Assembly: GCA_045837725.1 (NCBI GenBank)
Contig: JBEWZL010000101.1
Location: 434,001-498,000, forward strand
Reading direction: 5' to 3'
Origin: Vermamoeba vermiformis
Lineage: Eukaryota > Tubulinea > Echinamoebida
DNA length: 64,000 bases
This document shows positions 12,859 to 25,504 of the stretch, one piece after another. Position numbers and translations under genes: made by a program. How positions within the stretch are numbered: the first letter of the stretch is position 1; each line of letters begins with the position of its first letter. The notes under the pieces were generated by a model that was not told where the DNA came from, ran no database searches, and saw only the letters and a list, made by a program, of their open reading frames with translations.

Positions 12859-13135
12859 GATTCATTAAGTGCTAACTACGGGTAGGGTGTAAATTTGACG
12901 CGTTTCAAAGAGAAGTCCAACTTGGTCTAATTTATACGCTGACAACTCTTTCGCCATTAAGAAAATCCAGTGATGGAATCACAGATTCTCTTTCGTATTT
13001 TTTCAAACGTCAAGAAATGCGACGACAGTCCTGTCACACTTCGCGAAATTGCCAGAAGACGGTTGTGTATTAATACGATACAAATGACTAGTAATAACAT
13101 TAGTACATTGATACCATATCATATCAGCAACACAA
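12611..13135. other. Gap with LRR-gene tail relic and duplication breakpoint
   Basis: The first 245 bases are the end of the left duplication arm. On the minus strand, about 12856 down to 12766 still encodes QEIEKHLELTKAPPKLALN and the following residues to a stop, nearly identical to the C-terminus of the F-box/LRR protein at 20469-21671. The rest of that gene is absent. The remaining bases up to 13135 show no recognisable gene. Confidence 0.8.
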
Positions 13136-13636
13136 ATGCCAAAAGAGTGCATCATCAAAAAGCGATTGTTGGCAGCATCTAGCGCGGCTTTGGCGTTGGT
13201 CGTCTTAGGGATTGGCTTCGCTGCTACTGGCTATAAAGTACTAGGCCAAATATATTCACCTCATGGATCTCCAGATAACTCATCAGAATGGAGCAGCTTC
13301 GCCGTCATAATTTCTTTCTGCTGGCAGATCTTGTTTACCGGTAGCATTACGCTTCTCATTATAACCTACTTAGTACTGCTAGCCGGACCTCTATTAGGTG
13401 TCATCTCTGCATTCGGCAACGAACCCAAAGTGCGTCTTGCAGCACGGATTTTGTGCGGATTTGGTTTGGTGATCTGCCTTTGCGACGTGATTTTCAACAG
13501 CTTTTTGCTCTACCCTCGCCCTGGTCCAGTTATAGGATTCCTAGTAGTACTTACTCGTATGCTGGCATTCGTACCCGTCGTGATTTTGCGTACCCCGAAA
13601 AAAGAAGCATCGGTCCCTGAATATGAAATAGTGTAA
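13136..13636 (+). CDS. Small four-helix membrane protein
   Basis: An intronless 166-residue protein starting MPKECIIKKRLL. Four hydrophobic segments are clear: about residues 11-31 (AASSAALALVVLGIGFAATG), 50-85 (a long double-length stretch around SFAVIISFCWQILFTGSITL to LAGPLLGVISAF), 96-115 (AARILCGFGLVICLCDVIF) and 128-148 (VIGFLVVLTRMLAFVPVVIL). Short charged ends (KEASVPEYEIV at the C-terminus) would be cytosolic. This tetraspan layout is shared by many unrelated eukaryotic families, such as claudin- and SUR7-like proteins, and I see no motif that assigns it to one. Function unknown. Confidence 0.62.
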   Translation: MPKECIIKKRLLAASSAALALVVLGIGFAATGYKVLGQIYSPHGSPDNSSEWSSFAVIISFCWQILFTGSITLLIITYLVLLAGPLLGVISAFGNEPKVRLAARILCGFGLVICLCDVIFNSFLLYPRPGPVIGFLVVLTRMLAFVPVVILRTPKKEASVPEYEIV

Positions 13637-14016
13637 ATATTAACATGAAAAAAGCAAATAGCTTGAAAGTAATATTCTTTCGATTTTTTGGACGTTAAAT
13701 AAATAACTTTTGAAAATTGTGAATCTAGTTTAGTAATTCGTATCTACTGAGCTCATTTACCTATGAAATATTCACTAGCAACTATAAGCCTAGAAGGCTT
13801 TGCTCGGGTTTAATTTAACTTGAGTCTCGATATTTGTTGGCCTGGTGTTGAGACTTATCCATTGTTCAGCATTGATGGAGTATTTGTTATGATAAGAAGA
13901 ATACTCGTGACTTGTTGTATCGCTGCAAAAATATTAACGTGTTTTTGGTTCGGTTGCGCCTTTTCATTTTGCGGTTATTTTTACTCGATCCAAACTACTC
14001 AGTACCTCACATCAAA
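13637..14016. other. Intergenic region upstream of pyruvate kinase
   Basis: AT-rich with no convincing gene. An in-frame open stretch runs upstream from the pyruvate kinase start but contains no ATG, so I take it as 5' untranslated sequence or promoter. Confidence 0.4.
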
Positions 14017-16480
14017 ATGTTGTCAGCTGTTGATTATTCGAACCCTGCTACTACTAAGTTCGAGCACCGCGTGACCAAGACTCAAATTGTCTGCACCATT
14101 GGTCCGCCAACGAATTCAAAAGAGCAGATTATGAAATTGATTCAAGCCGGTCTCAGTGTCGTCCGTTTGAATTTTTCTCATGGTACCCACGACGTATGTA
14201 CCCGATATATCCGCAAAATACTCGAATATCAATCAAAGCAAATAATATTAAATTTTTGGTTTGATGCAGTTCCATGGATCTATCATCGCCAATGCTAGAG
14301 CCGCCGCTAAAGAGCTAAATCAGACCATTGCCATCATGTTGGATACTAAGGGTAAGTTTTTGTTATTTTAGAAAGCGTTGTAGGGACTTTAAGTACCTTG
14401 TCAATCTGGGCAAAAAACATTTTATTTTTTAAATTCGAATCTTTGCTCAAAGTTACTCGTGCAAATGCACTGTATATACTTTTGTATTATATTCTTATTA
14501 ATAACGGCGCTTAATGATGCTTACTGCTTTTTCCGTAATTAATCCAACGGACAAAAAAATCTTGGTCATCAATTACCAGTCTGAATATCATTTTAATAAT
14601 TTTTATAGGCCCTGAAATTCGTAGCGGCAAGTTGAAGAACAATGATAAAGTCTGGCTTCAAAAGGGTCAAAAATTCGCTTTTGTAACGGACCAAGATGCG
14701 CTCGGAGACGAAACCAAAGTATCAACCACTTATACTCAATTGTCAAAGACTAGCAAAGTCGGTGATAAGATTTTAGTCGAAGACGGTTTGATCCAATTTA
14801 AAGTCGAAGAGGTACGTGAATCCACGCGCGATCCGCATTTTCATACTTTTACACGTCCATACATTACCTTTCTATAACATAATTATTATATGTTATGATT
14901 ATGCTTGCCGGCTACAACATATACTAACGGAATTTATTGCAGGTTAAGGAAGGCGAAGTCGTCTGCCGTGTGTTGAACTCAGCGTGGTTGGGCCAAGTCA
15001 AGGTACATTACCTACGATTCAAATTCGATTCTACCTTCCACTTTATGCTACACTAGGCGCCTATAATAACATTAATATACTAAGCTTCTATATACTAATC
15101 GTCGTGCTTGTCTGCAGGGTATGAACTTGCCTGGTGCACGTGTCGAACTCCCCGCAGTAACTGAGCAAGACAAGCGAGATATTGCCTTCGCTGTCGAACA
15201 AAAGTTGGACTTAATCGCCGCTTCGTTCATCCGTAACGCTGCTGCTGTCAAAGAAATCAGGCACGTGACTTTTTGACCTCGCAAAATTTATGCAAATGTT
15301 CTAATATTGATATTCCGATAGAGATTTGCCGGGTGTCCGCGACGCTGGTATTAAAATTATTTCTAAGATTGAAAGTGAAGAAGGTTTGCAAAACTTTGAA
15401 GAAATTTTGAAGGTAAGATCTGCGGTGAAAATTTGACCTTTTAGGTCGTCTTATTCATTACGAATAGTAACATTACGCAGTCAATCTTTTTTGATTATAC
15501 TAATCGGGTATACTTTCCTTTTATAGGAATCAGACGGTATCATGGTTGCTCGTGGAGATTTGGGTGTTGAAATTCCCATTGAACGCGTTGCCTTGGCGCA
15601 AAAGATGATGATCGCCGAGTGCAATCACGCAGGCAAACCCGTCATTACTGCCACACAGATGTTGGAAAGCATGGTTGAGAACCCTCGTCCCACTCGTGCT
15701 GAGGCTACTGACGTCGCTAACGCCGTGTACGATGGCACTGATTGCGTCATGTTGTCCGGTGAAACTGCTAAGGGTGAGTCCTATTCTCATATAATACTAC
15801 AGCCATCGTTCATATACATACACTATACATCGAAATTATCGTTCAAAGTGATGAGCATGAAAAATGTCTCGAGTCAATACTAACTCGTTTTTTCCTTTTT
15901 AGGCAAGTACCCTATTGAGACAGTTCAAATTATGAGCAAGATTTGCTTAGAGGCCGAGAAACAAGTTGACTACCGCAAGCTCTACACTGACTTGCGTAAG
16001 CACGTGATTCACAAGCAAGGAGGCGTGATCAGCGTGCCCGAGTCCATTGCGTCGTCTGCCGTGAAGACCAGCTGGGACTTAAAGGCCTCGCTGATTATTG
16101 TCTTGTCTGACTCGGGCAGCACTGTCAGATTTGTGTCTAAATATAGACCTCACGCGCCTATTCTGTGCATCACATCCACTGAACAGACCGCTCGTCAATT
16201 GCGAACCTCACGAGGTGTTATTCCTCATTTGGTGCATGATATGAAGAACAGCAGCAAGCTTATTGAAGAAGGTATTGCTTGGGCTAAGCAACAGGTACGT
16301 CATACCAAGATCTCGGATCACATCCGAAGATCAGATCTTCAAACGAATCCAGCGCGATGTTAACAAAAATTTACTTCATAGGGCATTGTTAAGTCGGGCG
16401 AAGTTGTCGTAACTACTTCCGGTCTTATTGAAGCCACTTCGGGCTCTACCAACATTCTTAAGGTCGCTATTGTTCCTTAA
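14017..16480 (+). CDS. Pyruvate kinase
   Basis: Nine exons encode a full-length enzyme of about 500 residues that converts phosphoenolpyruvate and ADP to pyruvate and ATP in glycolysis. Family landmarks are in order: [68 protein letters not shown] (active-site Lys region with metal-binding Glu), [47 protein letters not shown] and [15 protein letters not shown]. The C-terminal domain ends [12 protein letters not shown]. Start ATG 14017 gives the usual short N-terminus. The intron after VKEIR (about 15261-15321) has a GC donor (GCACGT), forced by the frame. Cytosolic, single copy in this window. Confidence 0.96.
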
Positions 16481-16887
16481 GAACTCTGTCACACTGTACA
16501 GCCGCAAGAATTCAACGTTGAATGTAGTTAACTTGTTTTTTTGCTGTAAAAATACACCTTGTTGATACATCGCGAATAAATCATCAACAATACACAGTTT
16601 GTTTACTTTAGGTCTAGGGTGCATGTCACACGATATTTCAACTGCAAATCACCTGCCAGAATTAGCGACACACCCGAAGGAAGCCGCTGCGGCATGCGAG
16701 CTAGCCACGAGACACGCTCAGCTGTTTTATCCGGCACATAAACAATGTGAATACGAAGCGCAATGACAATTTTGAATCCGTTTCGAAAACTAAATCGTCC
16801 GATTGCTTAACACGCAAGAATGATCAAACTGATATTTTTCTTCAACACTCAAAAGCCTAAATCTGCGACAATGTAATGACAGCATAT
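16481..16887. other. Gap between convergent genes, with a dispersed 76-base repeat
   Basis: Contains the 3' ends of pyruvate kinase and of the F-box gene on the other strand. The only structure seen is a 76-base segment shared with 30596-30671, listed separately. Confidence 0.6.
16768..16843 (+). repeat. Dispersed 76-base repeat, copy 1
   Basis: Matches 30596-30671 with two differences. In the shared open frame (NFESVSKTKSSDC, then LTRKNDQTDIFL) both differences fall at third codon positions and are silent (CGC/CGT, AAT/AAC). It probably descends from one protein-coding exon copied to two places. Flanking sequence is unrelated. Confidence 0.85.
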
Positions 16888-18547
16888 TTACATGTTGAAG
16901 TCCAAGTAATTAACACAACTTCCACCCGAAGAAGCAATAAACAAGCTCTGCGTATTCATGCCACATACAGTGTCTGCATTCATCTCGTCATTTGTAGGCA
17001 ATACTCGTTCAATCAGGCCCGATGTGATATCGACTACCACTGGCAAACTAAATCGTGAAATCATGTACGCCATGCGATGATTGGGTACGTCAACTACGAC
17101 AGAATCATGTCTATCGTCCTACAAACGGTAATATTAATACCATACTATTCCGTATGGAAATTTCACTCAAAATATCTGCGCTGAGCTGCCATACAATAAA
17201 AAACCGTTCAGTTTGCTCCAAAGATTTCCATAGGTACGAAGCTTTACGCATCAAAATTATAAATGGCAAGTGACTTACTTGAAAGACTGCAATCTCCTTA
17301 TCCAGTTTTCTTATGTCGTAGTACAAGCGAGAGTTCAAGGTCACAGCCAACATGGTGTTTTCATCGATCATGTGAACTTCCTGAACGGGTTCATGAGCTC
17401 TATTACGCTCAAATTGGTTGACGATGGCGGCGTTAACATCGAACATGTATAGCGAATCGATATCAAATCCAACACTCGTACGACTTTGATCGAATAAGTT
17501 GGGGGTTGCACCCAGCAACGAATACGTCTCGGGCAATGAACTGACTACTTGAAGGCTATTTAAATCAATTGTATGCATGCCTAAAGAGAGAAAAATCAGC
17601 AAATCTGGTCACTACGAGATGTCTCAAAGAGTGACACGTGTCAACTTGAAATTTCATCTCAATTTTTTCACACAATTGCGAAACTGTAACAGGTCTCCGT
17701 TTAAAAATTAATTAAATTATTATTTTAATTTAAATGCTTTAAATTGACTTACGCGGACCAAGCACGTATTGTTGCTTGTAATTCAAGAACGACACTTTGC
17801 TGGTATAATTTGTATTGAATGCCACGGCAGGGATATTGTTGAGGACTGTCAATTGATGATTTTCATGCTCGTGGTGCAATAAATATATTCGAAGGTGGTC
17901 CTGACTAACAGCAAGTAGCGTCGGAATCAGATCTGGATCCGGATCGCTGTTGATAAAAGTCACGTGATTGAACATTGCCGGGACTGGATCTACATTGTTA
18001 TTAAACTTTTCGGCGTGTTCTATAATAAGCACTTCATTATTGCCTTTTTGGCAGTTGAATAAACTGGAGTAGTTGTAATCGACTGAAATAGCCCAATTCT
18101 CATCGCAATTAAAATAGTACAGGTGCAATATTGCTGAAACTAAGACTTTGAATTGATATTTGCCTTTGCGCCAATTATTCAGCACTCTATAATCAAATTG
18201 TTAATAAAAAGCGAGTGTTTTTACTGGAAAAATTCTAATACTAGTATTAGAATAATACAATTATAATCCAATATTACATTATAATTATTATAATATTGTG
18301 TCGGGGGTTTTTTTCTTCAGGAATATCTTGGTCATTTTTTACTAAAAAAGGAAAAATAACGGTCTTACCGATGATGTGCTACAGCGACATTTTTCCAATC
18401 AATTTGATCTTTTTGCTTGATTTTCTTCAACGGCCAAGTCTTTGCAAATATTTGTTGCCACTCCCATTGATTTATCGTGTCGTAAAATATCTTCGAGATC
18501 ATTGACAGACTGACAGCATCGAGTGGCATGAGCTCCGTGAATATCAT
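16888..18547 (-). CDS. F-box protein with WD40-like C-terminus
   Basis: Four exons on the minus strand. The N-terminus is an F-box: LLPKEIIHMIFTELMPLDAV, then SLSMISKIFYDTI and WEWQQIFAKTWPLKK, as in F-box/WD proteins. The remaining 350 residues have blade-like strands (HLRIYLLHHE, VVVDVPNHRMAYMISRF, SGGSCVNYLDFNM) and fit a degenerate beta-propeller, the likely substrate-binding part of an SCF ligase. The first in-frame ATG lies inside the F-box at 18547. The box itself clearly begins about 30 bases further right (near 18575), just after a good acceptor (TTTTCCCATAG), so a short upstream start exon is likely missing from this model. Propeller call is moderate. Confidence 0.65.
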
Positions 18548-18668
18548 ATGAATAATCTCTTTTGGTAATAAATCTATGGGAAAACATCCACTCGGATCTG
18601 CTGCTTTGCCTCCACTTTCCTTATTTGGTAATAACAGTCCTTTAACAAGCGTTAGCGGTCAATTCGCG

Positions 18669-20213
18669 TTAATTTTGAAATTTCGTACGTTTTTTAGCTT
18701 TAGTGAACGCCTCAATGTTCGAATCGAATCCTAATTGTACTAAAAAGGAAACCAGATATTGCGGATATTCTCGTTCACTGAACGTGTATTCGGCTTCTCT
18801 TCCTTCACGCGCTATAATTTGCAATGCTTCCAGTACCCAAATTGTTTGAAAACCCGTTAATGATTCTATCTTCTTAACCGTTGAATTTAATGCCGTTGGA
18901 CTTTGAAAAAAAAAATCAGATCCGAGAACGAAATTTTCATATTTAGTACTTACTTTAACTTTAAAATTTTGATGACTTCTTCTTTGGCAAAACAGCTAAT
19001 ATTAGAAGTGTAATCTAAGATGGTTTTCCCGGTCGTGCTAACCACTGCACAATACGAGCATTAGGACCGAATGAGATCTACTTTAGAAATCGCTACAACA
19101 CTTCATTCTTACCTTTAAAATCTTCGTCTCTTTTCAATTTATCGTAAATATATTTTTTGCTTTTTTGTAGGCAAAAGAAAAAGGGAGGAACTTGCTCCTG
19201 GCCACTCAGCTCGTGGTTGATGTTCGGATCTAGTGTGGCGAAGTAATCCAATAATCGTATTGTATCTCCTTTATTGATGTTGGATTGGACTACTATAGCT
19301 GGTAATGTTTCGTCTGTAAATAATCATATGGCAAGTAAGTATTTGGCAAAATATTCGGGATCCAGTTTTTTTGGCGGCCGAAAATAACAACCAGGTTAAA
19401 ATTTTCGCAAATAAACGTCAATTATATGTACTATGTATTATATTGTGATATTTTGTAGCTTCGAGAACGTACTTTTGTCGGATCGCTTGCGCACATCTGC
19501 TCCTAAGGCGAGCAGGCCCATCACCGTTAAAGGATATTTTGTCGCTGCTTGAAAAATATCAAAGCAATCATTATCCAGTGCTATTTTATATGCATGCATT
19601 CGTTGTTTGAATTTCGCTTGGTATTTTGGTGCTAATCCAGGGATCTGGGCTTGCCCAACGGCTCCTTCGCCTTTTTGGTACTTCTGAATCGTTTTTTCTA
19701 ATTTAAATTAATATCATGGCATTTTTTGGGTATTATTCATCGATTTAATTACCAAAGACCGAGTTCCAGCAATCAACGCCAACGGTAAAAGTGTCATAAT
19801 CAATCATTTGAAGAATCTCTTCTGATACTCCGTATAAATATGCTGCTAAGACGTGTGCTGAATTCCAACAACCTTTCATAATAGCCTAATAATTGAATAT
19901 AATTTAGTAGCAGGTAAACTTATTTTCAGATCTAATTATTTTTATTACCCATTCTAGAATATTCACTCCGCCATGACAAGACCACAAACACCGCTCTCGT
20001 TCGTCCATTGGAATTGCTGCCATTGCTGTAGCTAGCTGTTGGGCGTTATTTTCTAAGACGGATTTCATTAATTTTCTTTTATGCGCCCATTCAGAGCCTC
20101 GCACTTGAGAATCTATTTCACCAAAGTCTCCTAATTTTAAAATTAATATCATTAATAAAAATTAAGCCGATCGAGGTGCGCCACAGTTTAAAAATTCTCT
20201 TACCCTTTTCCAT
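18669..20213 (-). CDS. Ankyrin-like repeat protein
   Basis: About seven exons on the minus strand, beginning with a tiny one (MEKG, ATG at 20213). The protein runs DFGEIDSQVRGSEWAHKRK, then a helical stretch with QLATAMAAIPMDERERCLW. Later segments resemble loosely conserved ankyrin units: FDIFQAATKYPLTVMGLLAL followed by GADV, and TTGKTILDYTSNISCFAKEE. It ends KRTKFQN. Helix-pair spacing fits ankyrin or a similar alpha-solenoid, but the canonical TPLH signature is missing. It is transcribed toward the F-box/WD gene with about 120 bases between stop and next ATG. Role unknown; a protein-binding scaffold is the likeliest guess. Confidence 0.58.
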
Positions 20214-20468
20214 TTCTCCGTTTGTTTATTTAATATTTATCGTACTATAACATTCCCCTATTAAAATTAATTGACGTGTTGTGCTTGTTCCAGGGAGCGT
20301 ATTGAAAGGAAATTTTCAGTGTTGTAAATTATTCTCGCTTTCACACGACTACCACACGCAAAGATAATATTCTCGTAGCGAAATTATATAAATTATATAT
20401 AACGTATTAGTATAAAAATATTGCTTTCTTAAGCGCTAGCCCTACATTAACCTCACCTGATTTTCAAA

Positions 20469-21671
20469 ATGGATTTACCCGAAGAGATCAAGCTGTTGAT
20501 TGCTAAATTAGTCGACAACAAATCTCTTACGCGGTGCCGTCAAACATGCAAGGCGTGGCTAGCAGCTCTGACGCCTCTGTGTTACAAAAGACTTCCGATC
20601 TTGCGAAATCTACTTTATTATAAGGACGAGCACCTGCTATATCTTCGAAATATATTACAATACGTTAAAGGTAAGTAAAGAAATTATTATTTTAATTTTT
20701 TATTACTGAACGAATTTTTGTCAGATGAGCCTCTTTCTTTGACGTTTAACTCCGGACGATTCCCCAACAACGTGCATTTATTAGGAGACATTAAAAATTT
20801 ACAAGAATTGACGTTGGATTATTGCAGCTTGCCTGATACTTACTTGGATGCGTTGGCTCCGTGCACAAATCTAACTTCGTTAAAAGTGATCATCGGCAGT
20901 AAAACCGGACTGGCCTATAATATTGATCATATGGAAGACATAACAAAACTGCAGTCTCTACGTAATTTAGAGATTTCTGGCTATACTTTCAACGAAGAAA
21001 ATACCCCGATCTACTTGCGCCACGTGATCAACTTGCCTAATTTGGAATCAATTCCAACGATCCCTATTCATAACGCCGAGCAAATGGATATAATTTATAA
21101 TTCACCGTTAAAATCGAGATTAAAGGCGATTAACTTAGAAGATGGACTCGTGTCGCATGACATGATCCAGAAGGTGGCAGAAATGTCAAACTTAACTAAA
21201 CTACGAATATCATATGCCAACATTGATGACGCGTCGTTCTCATTGCTAGGAATACTCTGTAATCTTCGTCAAGTCTGTTTGGAAGGGTTGGATAATGTCA
21301 CAGATCTGGGTCTCGCAGCTGCAAAAAAATGGACAAATTTAGAAAATTGTAGCTTCCAATTGAACAGTAACTATTCATTCATATCAAATACAACCTCTAT
21401 TAAGTGTTTGGATATCAATAATTGCATTATGGAAGGTGGATTAGCGGCGTTAAGAAAATTGACTAATTTGGAAGTTCTTCGGCTTGGATCCGTCGACGGA
21501 TTATCAGCAATGGATTTCATCGACGTACCGTTGGATAATTTGACGCGATTACAGGTTTCACTGCGCCATATCTACATACAAGAAATTGAAAAGCACCTCG
21601 ATCTAACAAAAGCGCCCCCGAAACTCGCTCGAAATATGTACGAACCTTATAAAAGCTCTACATTTTATTAA
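20469..21671 (+). CDS. F-box/LRR protein adjacent to the duplication
   Basis: Two exons (20469-20670, 20725-21671), about 382 residues. The F-box is the very N-terminus: MDLPEEIKLLIAKLVDNKSL, then TRCRQTCKAWLAAL. Leucine-rich repeats follow (NLQELTLDYCSLPDTYLDAL, NLTKLRISYANIDDASFSLL, LTNLEVLRLGSVDGLSAMDF). Predicted SCF substrate receptor. Its last 30 codons and 3' flank lie inside the right arm of the inverted duplication. A copy of just this tail sits at 12766-12856. This is the complete parent of that relic. Confidence 0.85.
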
Positions 21672-24600
21672 AAATAGTCGTTCAAGAATAAATTACAGCT
21701 TGAAACTAGAACTTAATTTTCGTTTATTTTAAAATTCATTATTCCGTCGATAAACCAAAGGAGTGTTCGCATTCATTAAACTTGTTTTATTAATTTAAAT
21801 ACAATCATTATTTATACCTTTTGCAGAGCAGAACAGATCGTTCTTGTCAGTGGTCGAAACCGTTCTCGCTCCAAAATCTTCCTACTGCAACGCGATAATA
21901 CCCACCGTACTTCCATTCCTCAACATTTTCTAGAGCTTGCTTCATATTGGTACCTAAGAAGTATATTAGACACGGTTCGAACAGTTAAAGTATTGAAGTC
22001 AAGTTATGGCAATATAATGGCGAGTAATACAGCGTATTAAATAAATAGTACCAGAAGGAACTACCAAGTGATGATGCGATAATTGATCATAGATTCGCAA
22101 TTCAGTTTGTTTCAAGTCCATTTTGCTAACTAACTTGAGTTCGCTTGTGTTTAATATCTGCAGCGAAATCCTTGAATGCGTATTAGTACGGCAATATATA
22201 TTAACGAAATTTAAGTAAAAAATTACCCGTATGACGAAGTCCATATATCGACCGCTTTTCCTCCTTCTGTCATACAATATTTTTCAATCACATTGTACGG
22301 ATCAGCCTCGCCTTTAATTTCCTTTAAGCACGGATATTTAACTTTGAGTTCCTTTTCTATCATCGGTCGGAATTTCATTTGCCTGAACACGGCACCAAAT
22401 ATTTCGATGACCCGATTATTACCATTCTGTAGCTGTTAGAATGCATTATCTCGTGTTTAACGAACACATACCTTTGGTTCATGTTTTTGTGACCAACGGA
22501 CAACGCTTTCAAGAACGAGAATGGGATTTTGCTTCTTAGTACTTTCGTGACAAAGAATCATGCGCACTGAATCCCAATGAAGCACTTGCGAAATTTCCCT
22601 TAATACGGCTTTAATTTTCCGGGCTACAACCCTATGTTAAAGTAATGATTGATTAAATACGTATTTAAACATAGTTGAAGGATAGCTAATTACCTCATAA
22701 CAGTTGGTCGACGCAGTTCAAATACCATGTTCGACTGCATCAAGTTGATCGCTTTGATGCAGTTAGTTACATCCGCTTCTTTCTCGAACAAACCCCACAA
22801 ATCGTTCTCAAATTCGTTCAATTCGAAGTACGACGCCTCTGACATGACATCCGTAATGATGCTAGAGATGCCTGCAAGTGGCTCTTGATTGTACAGGTAT
22901 CGCAAGATGACCTCGAACAGGTGTTTCGGAGTTTCCAGCGTGACTTTGTTGCTTTTGGATTCGATGAAAGTGGATAACGAGAATATCTGCAAACGCACTA
23001 TTAACATATTGATGTTATATTAAACTTTTTTTACCTTATGAAAGTGCGGCGACTTCTGCAGGATGAATTTGTGTAACTTGTAAACTACCAGACCCTTTTC
23101 GTCCTCACATTCAACCGTAAAATCTGCTACGTCTTATTAGTCCAACGATGTCAAGCGAAGCGAGCAATGATACCTGAAAGTTTTTCGCGGCTTTTCGGAT
23201 AAGTAAAAGTCGGAAGTCGAGGCAGATTTGTCGTGGTTTTGACTGCGTCTATATTGACTTCGGATTCAAATAGAATTAATTCGAATTGCAGCTCATTGTC
23301 TTTTGCCCATTCAAGCGCGTTCTGAATGCCGTAAGTTATGCACGTGCAATCACCCTCTGGTCAAACAAAGTCAATTAAAATAAATTTAACTAAAATATTT
23401 CATACCTTTAATCTTCTTAGAAATATAAAACGTGCCTTCTTTGTCCCATAGTCGAAGTATTTTCATTTGTCGCTCCCATCTCTCTGGTATGTATTCAACG
23501 ACCAACGGCGATAAAGACTTGATTTTTAAAGCTCTTAAAATGTCATTTAGTATGAACCAATAGCATATGCTACACTTACCGATTGTTATGTTGGCTACAT
23601 ATCTTAGTCTCCGCTTTGAGAGTACAAGGTAGAAGAACCATAATAGAAACTTCTTCCTTGTAGGTTTGTAATAACACCATATTATCCGCGCTAAAACTCG
23701 ATGCATAAACTCCTTGTGTCAAGTGACCGTCTAACTGTTTAGCAACGGCAGTTTGCCACTTGTAACCCGTCACAAATTCGGAGCGCATCTGTCTCACCTG
23801 AAGGAACAAGGTATCAGTTCGAGTCCTTGAAATGGTCTGGTAGATATTGCTGATACTTGCAAAATCGTAATGCTTGTCTGTGTGCCATTGAAGCAGTTTG
23901 TTCAAGACCAAAACCGGATTCTGGTTGTTTGCGCAGACTTGAATTAAGAATTGTATTGTACCCGGGTTTCTTAGCTCTCCCAATGAATCCAATAAGCTCA
24001 AAATATGGCGCTGTGCTGCCCTAACCGCAACGAAGACAGATTTAGAATCCGGATCTAAAAAAAAATGAAGTAACTAAGCTTACACTTTTAACTGCGATAA
24101 GCCCCATCTTTTTGAAAATTCAACGTGATTTTCTATTCGCTTGAGCGCTTCGAGCACCATTTTTGCAGACGCAGTTTGTGCAAATGCAGACCAAAGCTGC
24201 TCCACGAAACCAGGCAACGAGAAGCGGTAGCCCTCAGTAATTAGGTCCAACATATTGTTTTCATTATAAACGACCTCCTTCTTATTATAAATATACCGTA
24301 GTATTATCTCAAAGTGCGACTTGAGAGTGGGAACGTTCCGCACTTTTTTCGGATTCGGTAGCATCTGCAAATAGAATAATTAGCTTCATTTAATACTATT
24401 CTATGTTAAACATTACCCCTTCGAAATAAGGGCTTTCATAGAGCATGCAGAGATGCAACTTGAAATCTTGAAAACCGGATCTGTCGTCCAACGGCACTCG
24501 GATCGTGCAATCTAAAATCAATTGATCAGTACTCGCTCATCGATCAACAATGATAGCTTATAGGTAACGTTACCTGAGTACAGCGGAGAGATTACCAAGG

Positions 24601-25030
24601 GCGCAAGTTCGTTTGTTAGTGTTTCTGTTGTGGTCATTTGTTCGTGTGTAAACCAAAAGCCAAATGAACAAGCGCTCAATTTTGTTTGCGACCACTATTT
24701 TTGCATGTACACGTGCAAAGCGCTAAGGCCAAAGCAACAACCGGATAGTCTCATCCCGAGATCAAGTAGATCTTCCGGTGGTCGTTGCACCTCGCTAAAA
24801 AAATTACAATAAATAAGCAAAAATAGTAACATGCGTGATGCTATACAGCGATTAATAATTTGTATTTTGATACTAATATTTAATTTATTTAGGTTTAAGA
24901 CCAATGCAACCTTACCTGCACGCAAGATTCCCTCTTAAAATAACGTAACTAGAATAATTTTGACAAGTAATAGTAATTCACATAATTCTGAATAGAACTT
25001 GTGCTTGGTTTCGAATCTGAACAATGAAGT
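21582..25030 (-). repeat. Right arm of large inverted duplication
   Basis: Reverse-complement counterpart of about 9520-12858. Contains the tail of the F-box/LRR gene and the complete second tandem-BTB gene with its promoter. Because the LRR gene continues without a break across the inner boundary, this is the ancestral arm. Outer similarity fades near 25030. Confidence 0.9.
21847..24637 (-). CDS. Tandem BTB/POZ-BACK protein, right copy
   Basis: Thirteen exons on the minus strand with the same plan as the gene at 9878-12610. First BTB: HFEIILRYIYNKKEVVYNEN and GYRFSLPGFVEQLWSAFAQT. Second: DFTVECEDEKGLVVYKLHKF and KHLFEVILRYLYNQEPLAG. Both are followed by helical BACK-like parts, and the protein ends WKYGGYYRVAVGRFW..NGFDH. 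Most exons differ from the left copy by scattered substitutions that largely keep the protein. The central linker (MRSEFVTGYKWQTAVAKQL) and the last exon are the most diverged parts. All introns have GT donors. Likely a Cul3-type adaptor by family, not shown here. Confidence 0.83.
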
Positions 25031-25504
25031 TCTATCCTGCCTGCTTTTGTTCATTTTCGGCGCACTTGGGCACCATCGCCACAATTGATGATTTGAAAAC
25101 AACATGCGTGACACGACAACAGACCAGAATCTGATTCAATCACGCATCCGAATCCGATGTTTCTGCCTTCGCGACGAAGGGAATCTCATTAGTACATTAC
25201 CTTGTCTGAAGCTCCGTTATTAAGCAAATTGCCTTATCGTGACCAAGGCTGATTCAAAAGGTAAGGAATGAAACGGAATCTAGATGCAGGATCAAAGAAT
25301 AGATAAAATTGATAACTATTCTTTTTAAAAAGGAAAAACTGGCCTTGTGTTATCGACTGTTTGCAAGTATCCCACGATGGCTATGAAAGCACACGTCTTT
25401 CCAATCCATCCAAAAAAAAATCACAAAATTGAACCCAAAGAATTGGGCACGTTTTGTTTTCAATCAAAATTATTTTTTATTCTTGTTCAGACAGCAATAC
25501 CTCG
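24638..25504. other. Promoter side of right BTB gene and spacer
   Basis: The first 390 bases are the outer end of the duplication arm and the shared promoter. The 470 bases from 25030 on are AT-rich and I see no gene, repeat or RNA in them. Confidence 0.4.

Noticed and set aside
13820-14298. N-terminal extension of pyruvate kinase
   Set aside because: The open stretch lacks an ATG and pyruvate kinases normally start near the MLSAVDYS position.
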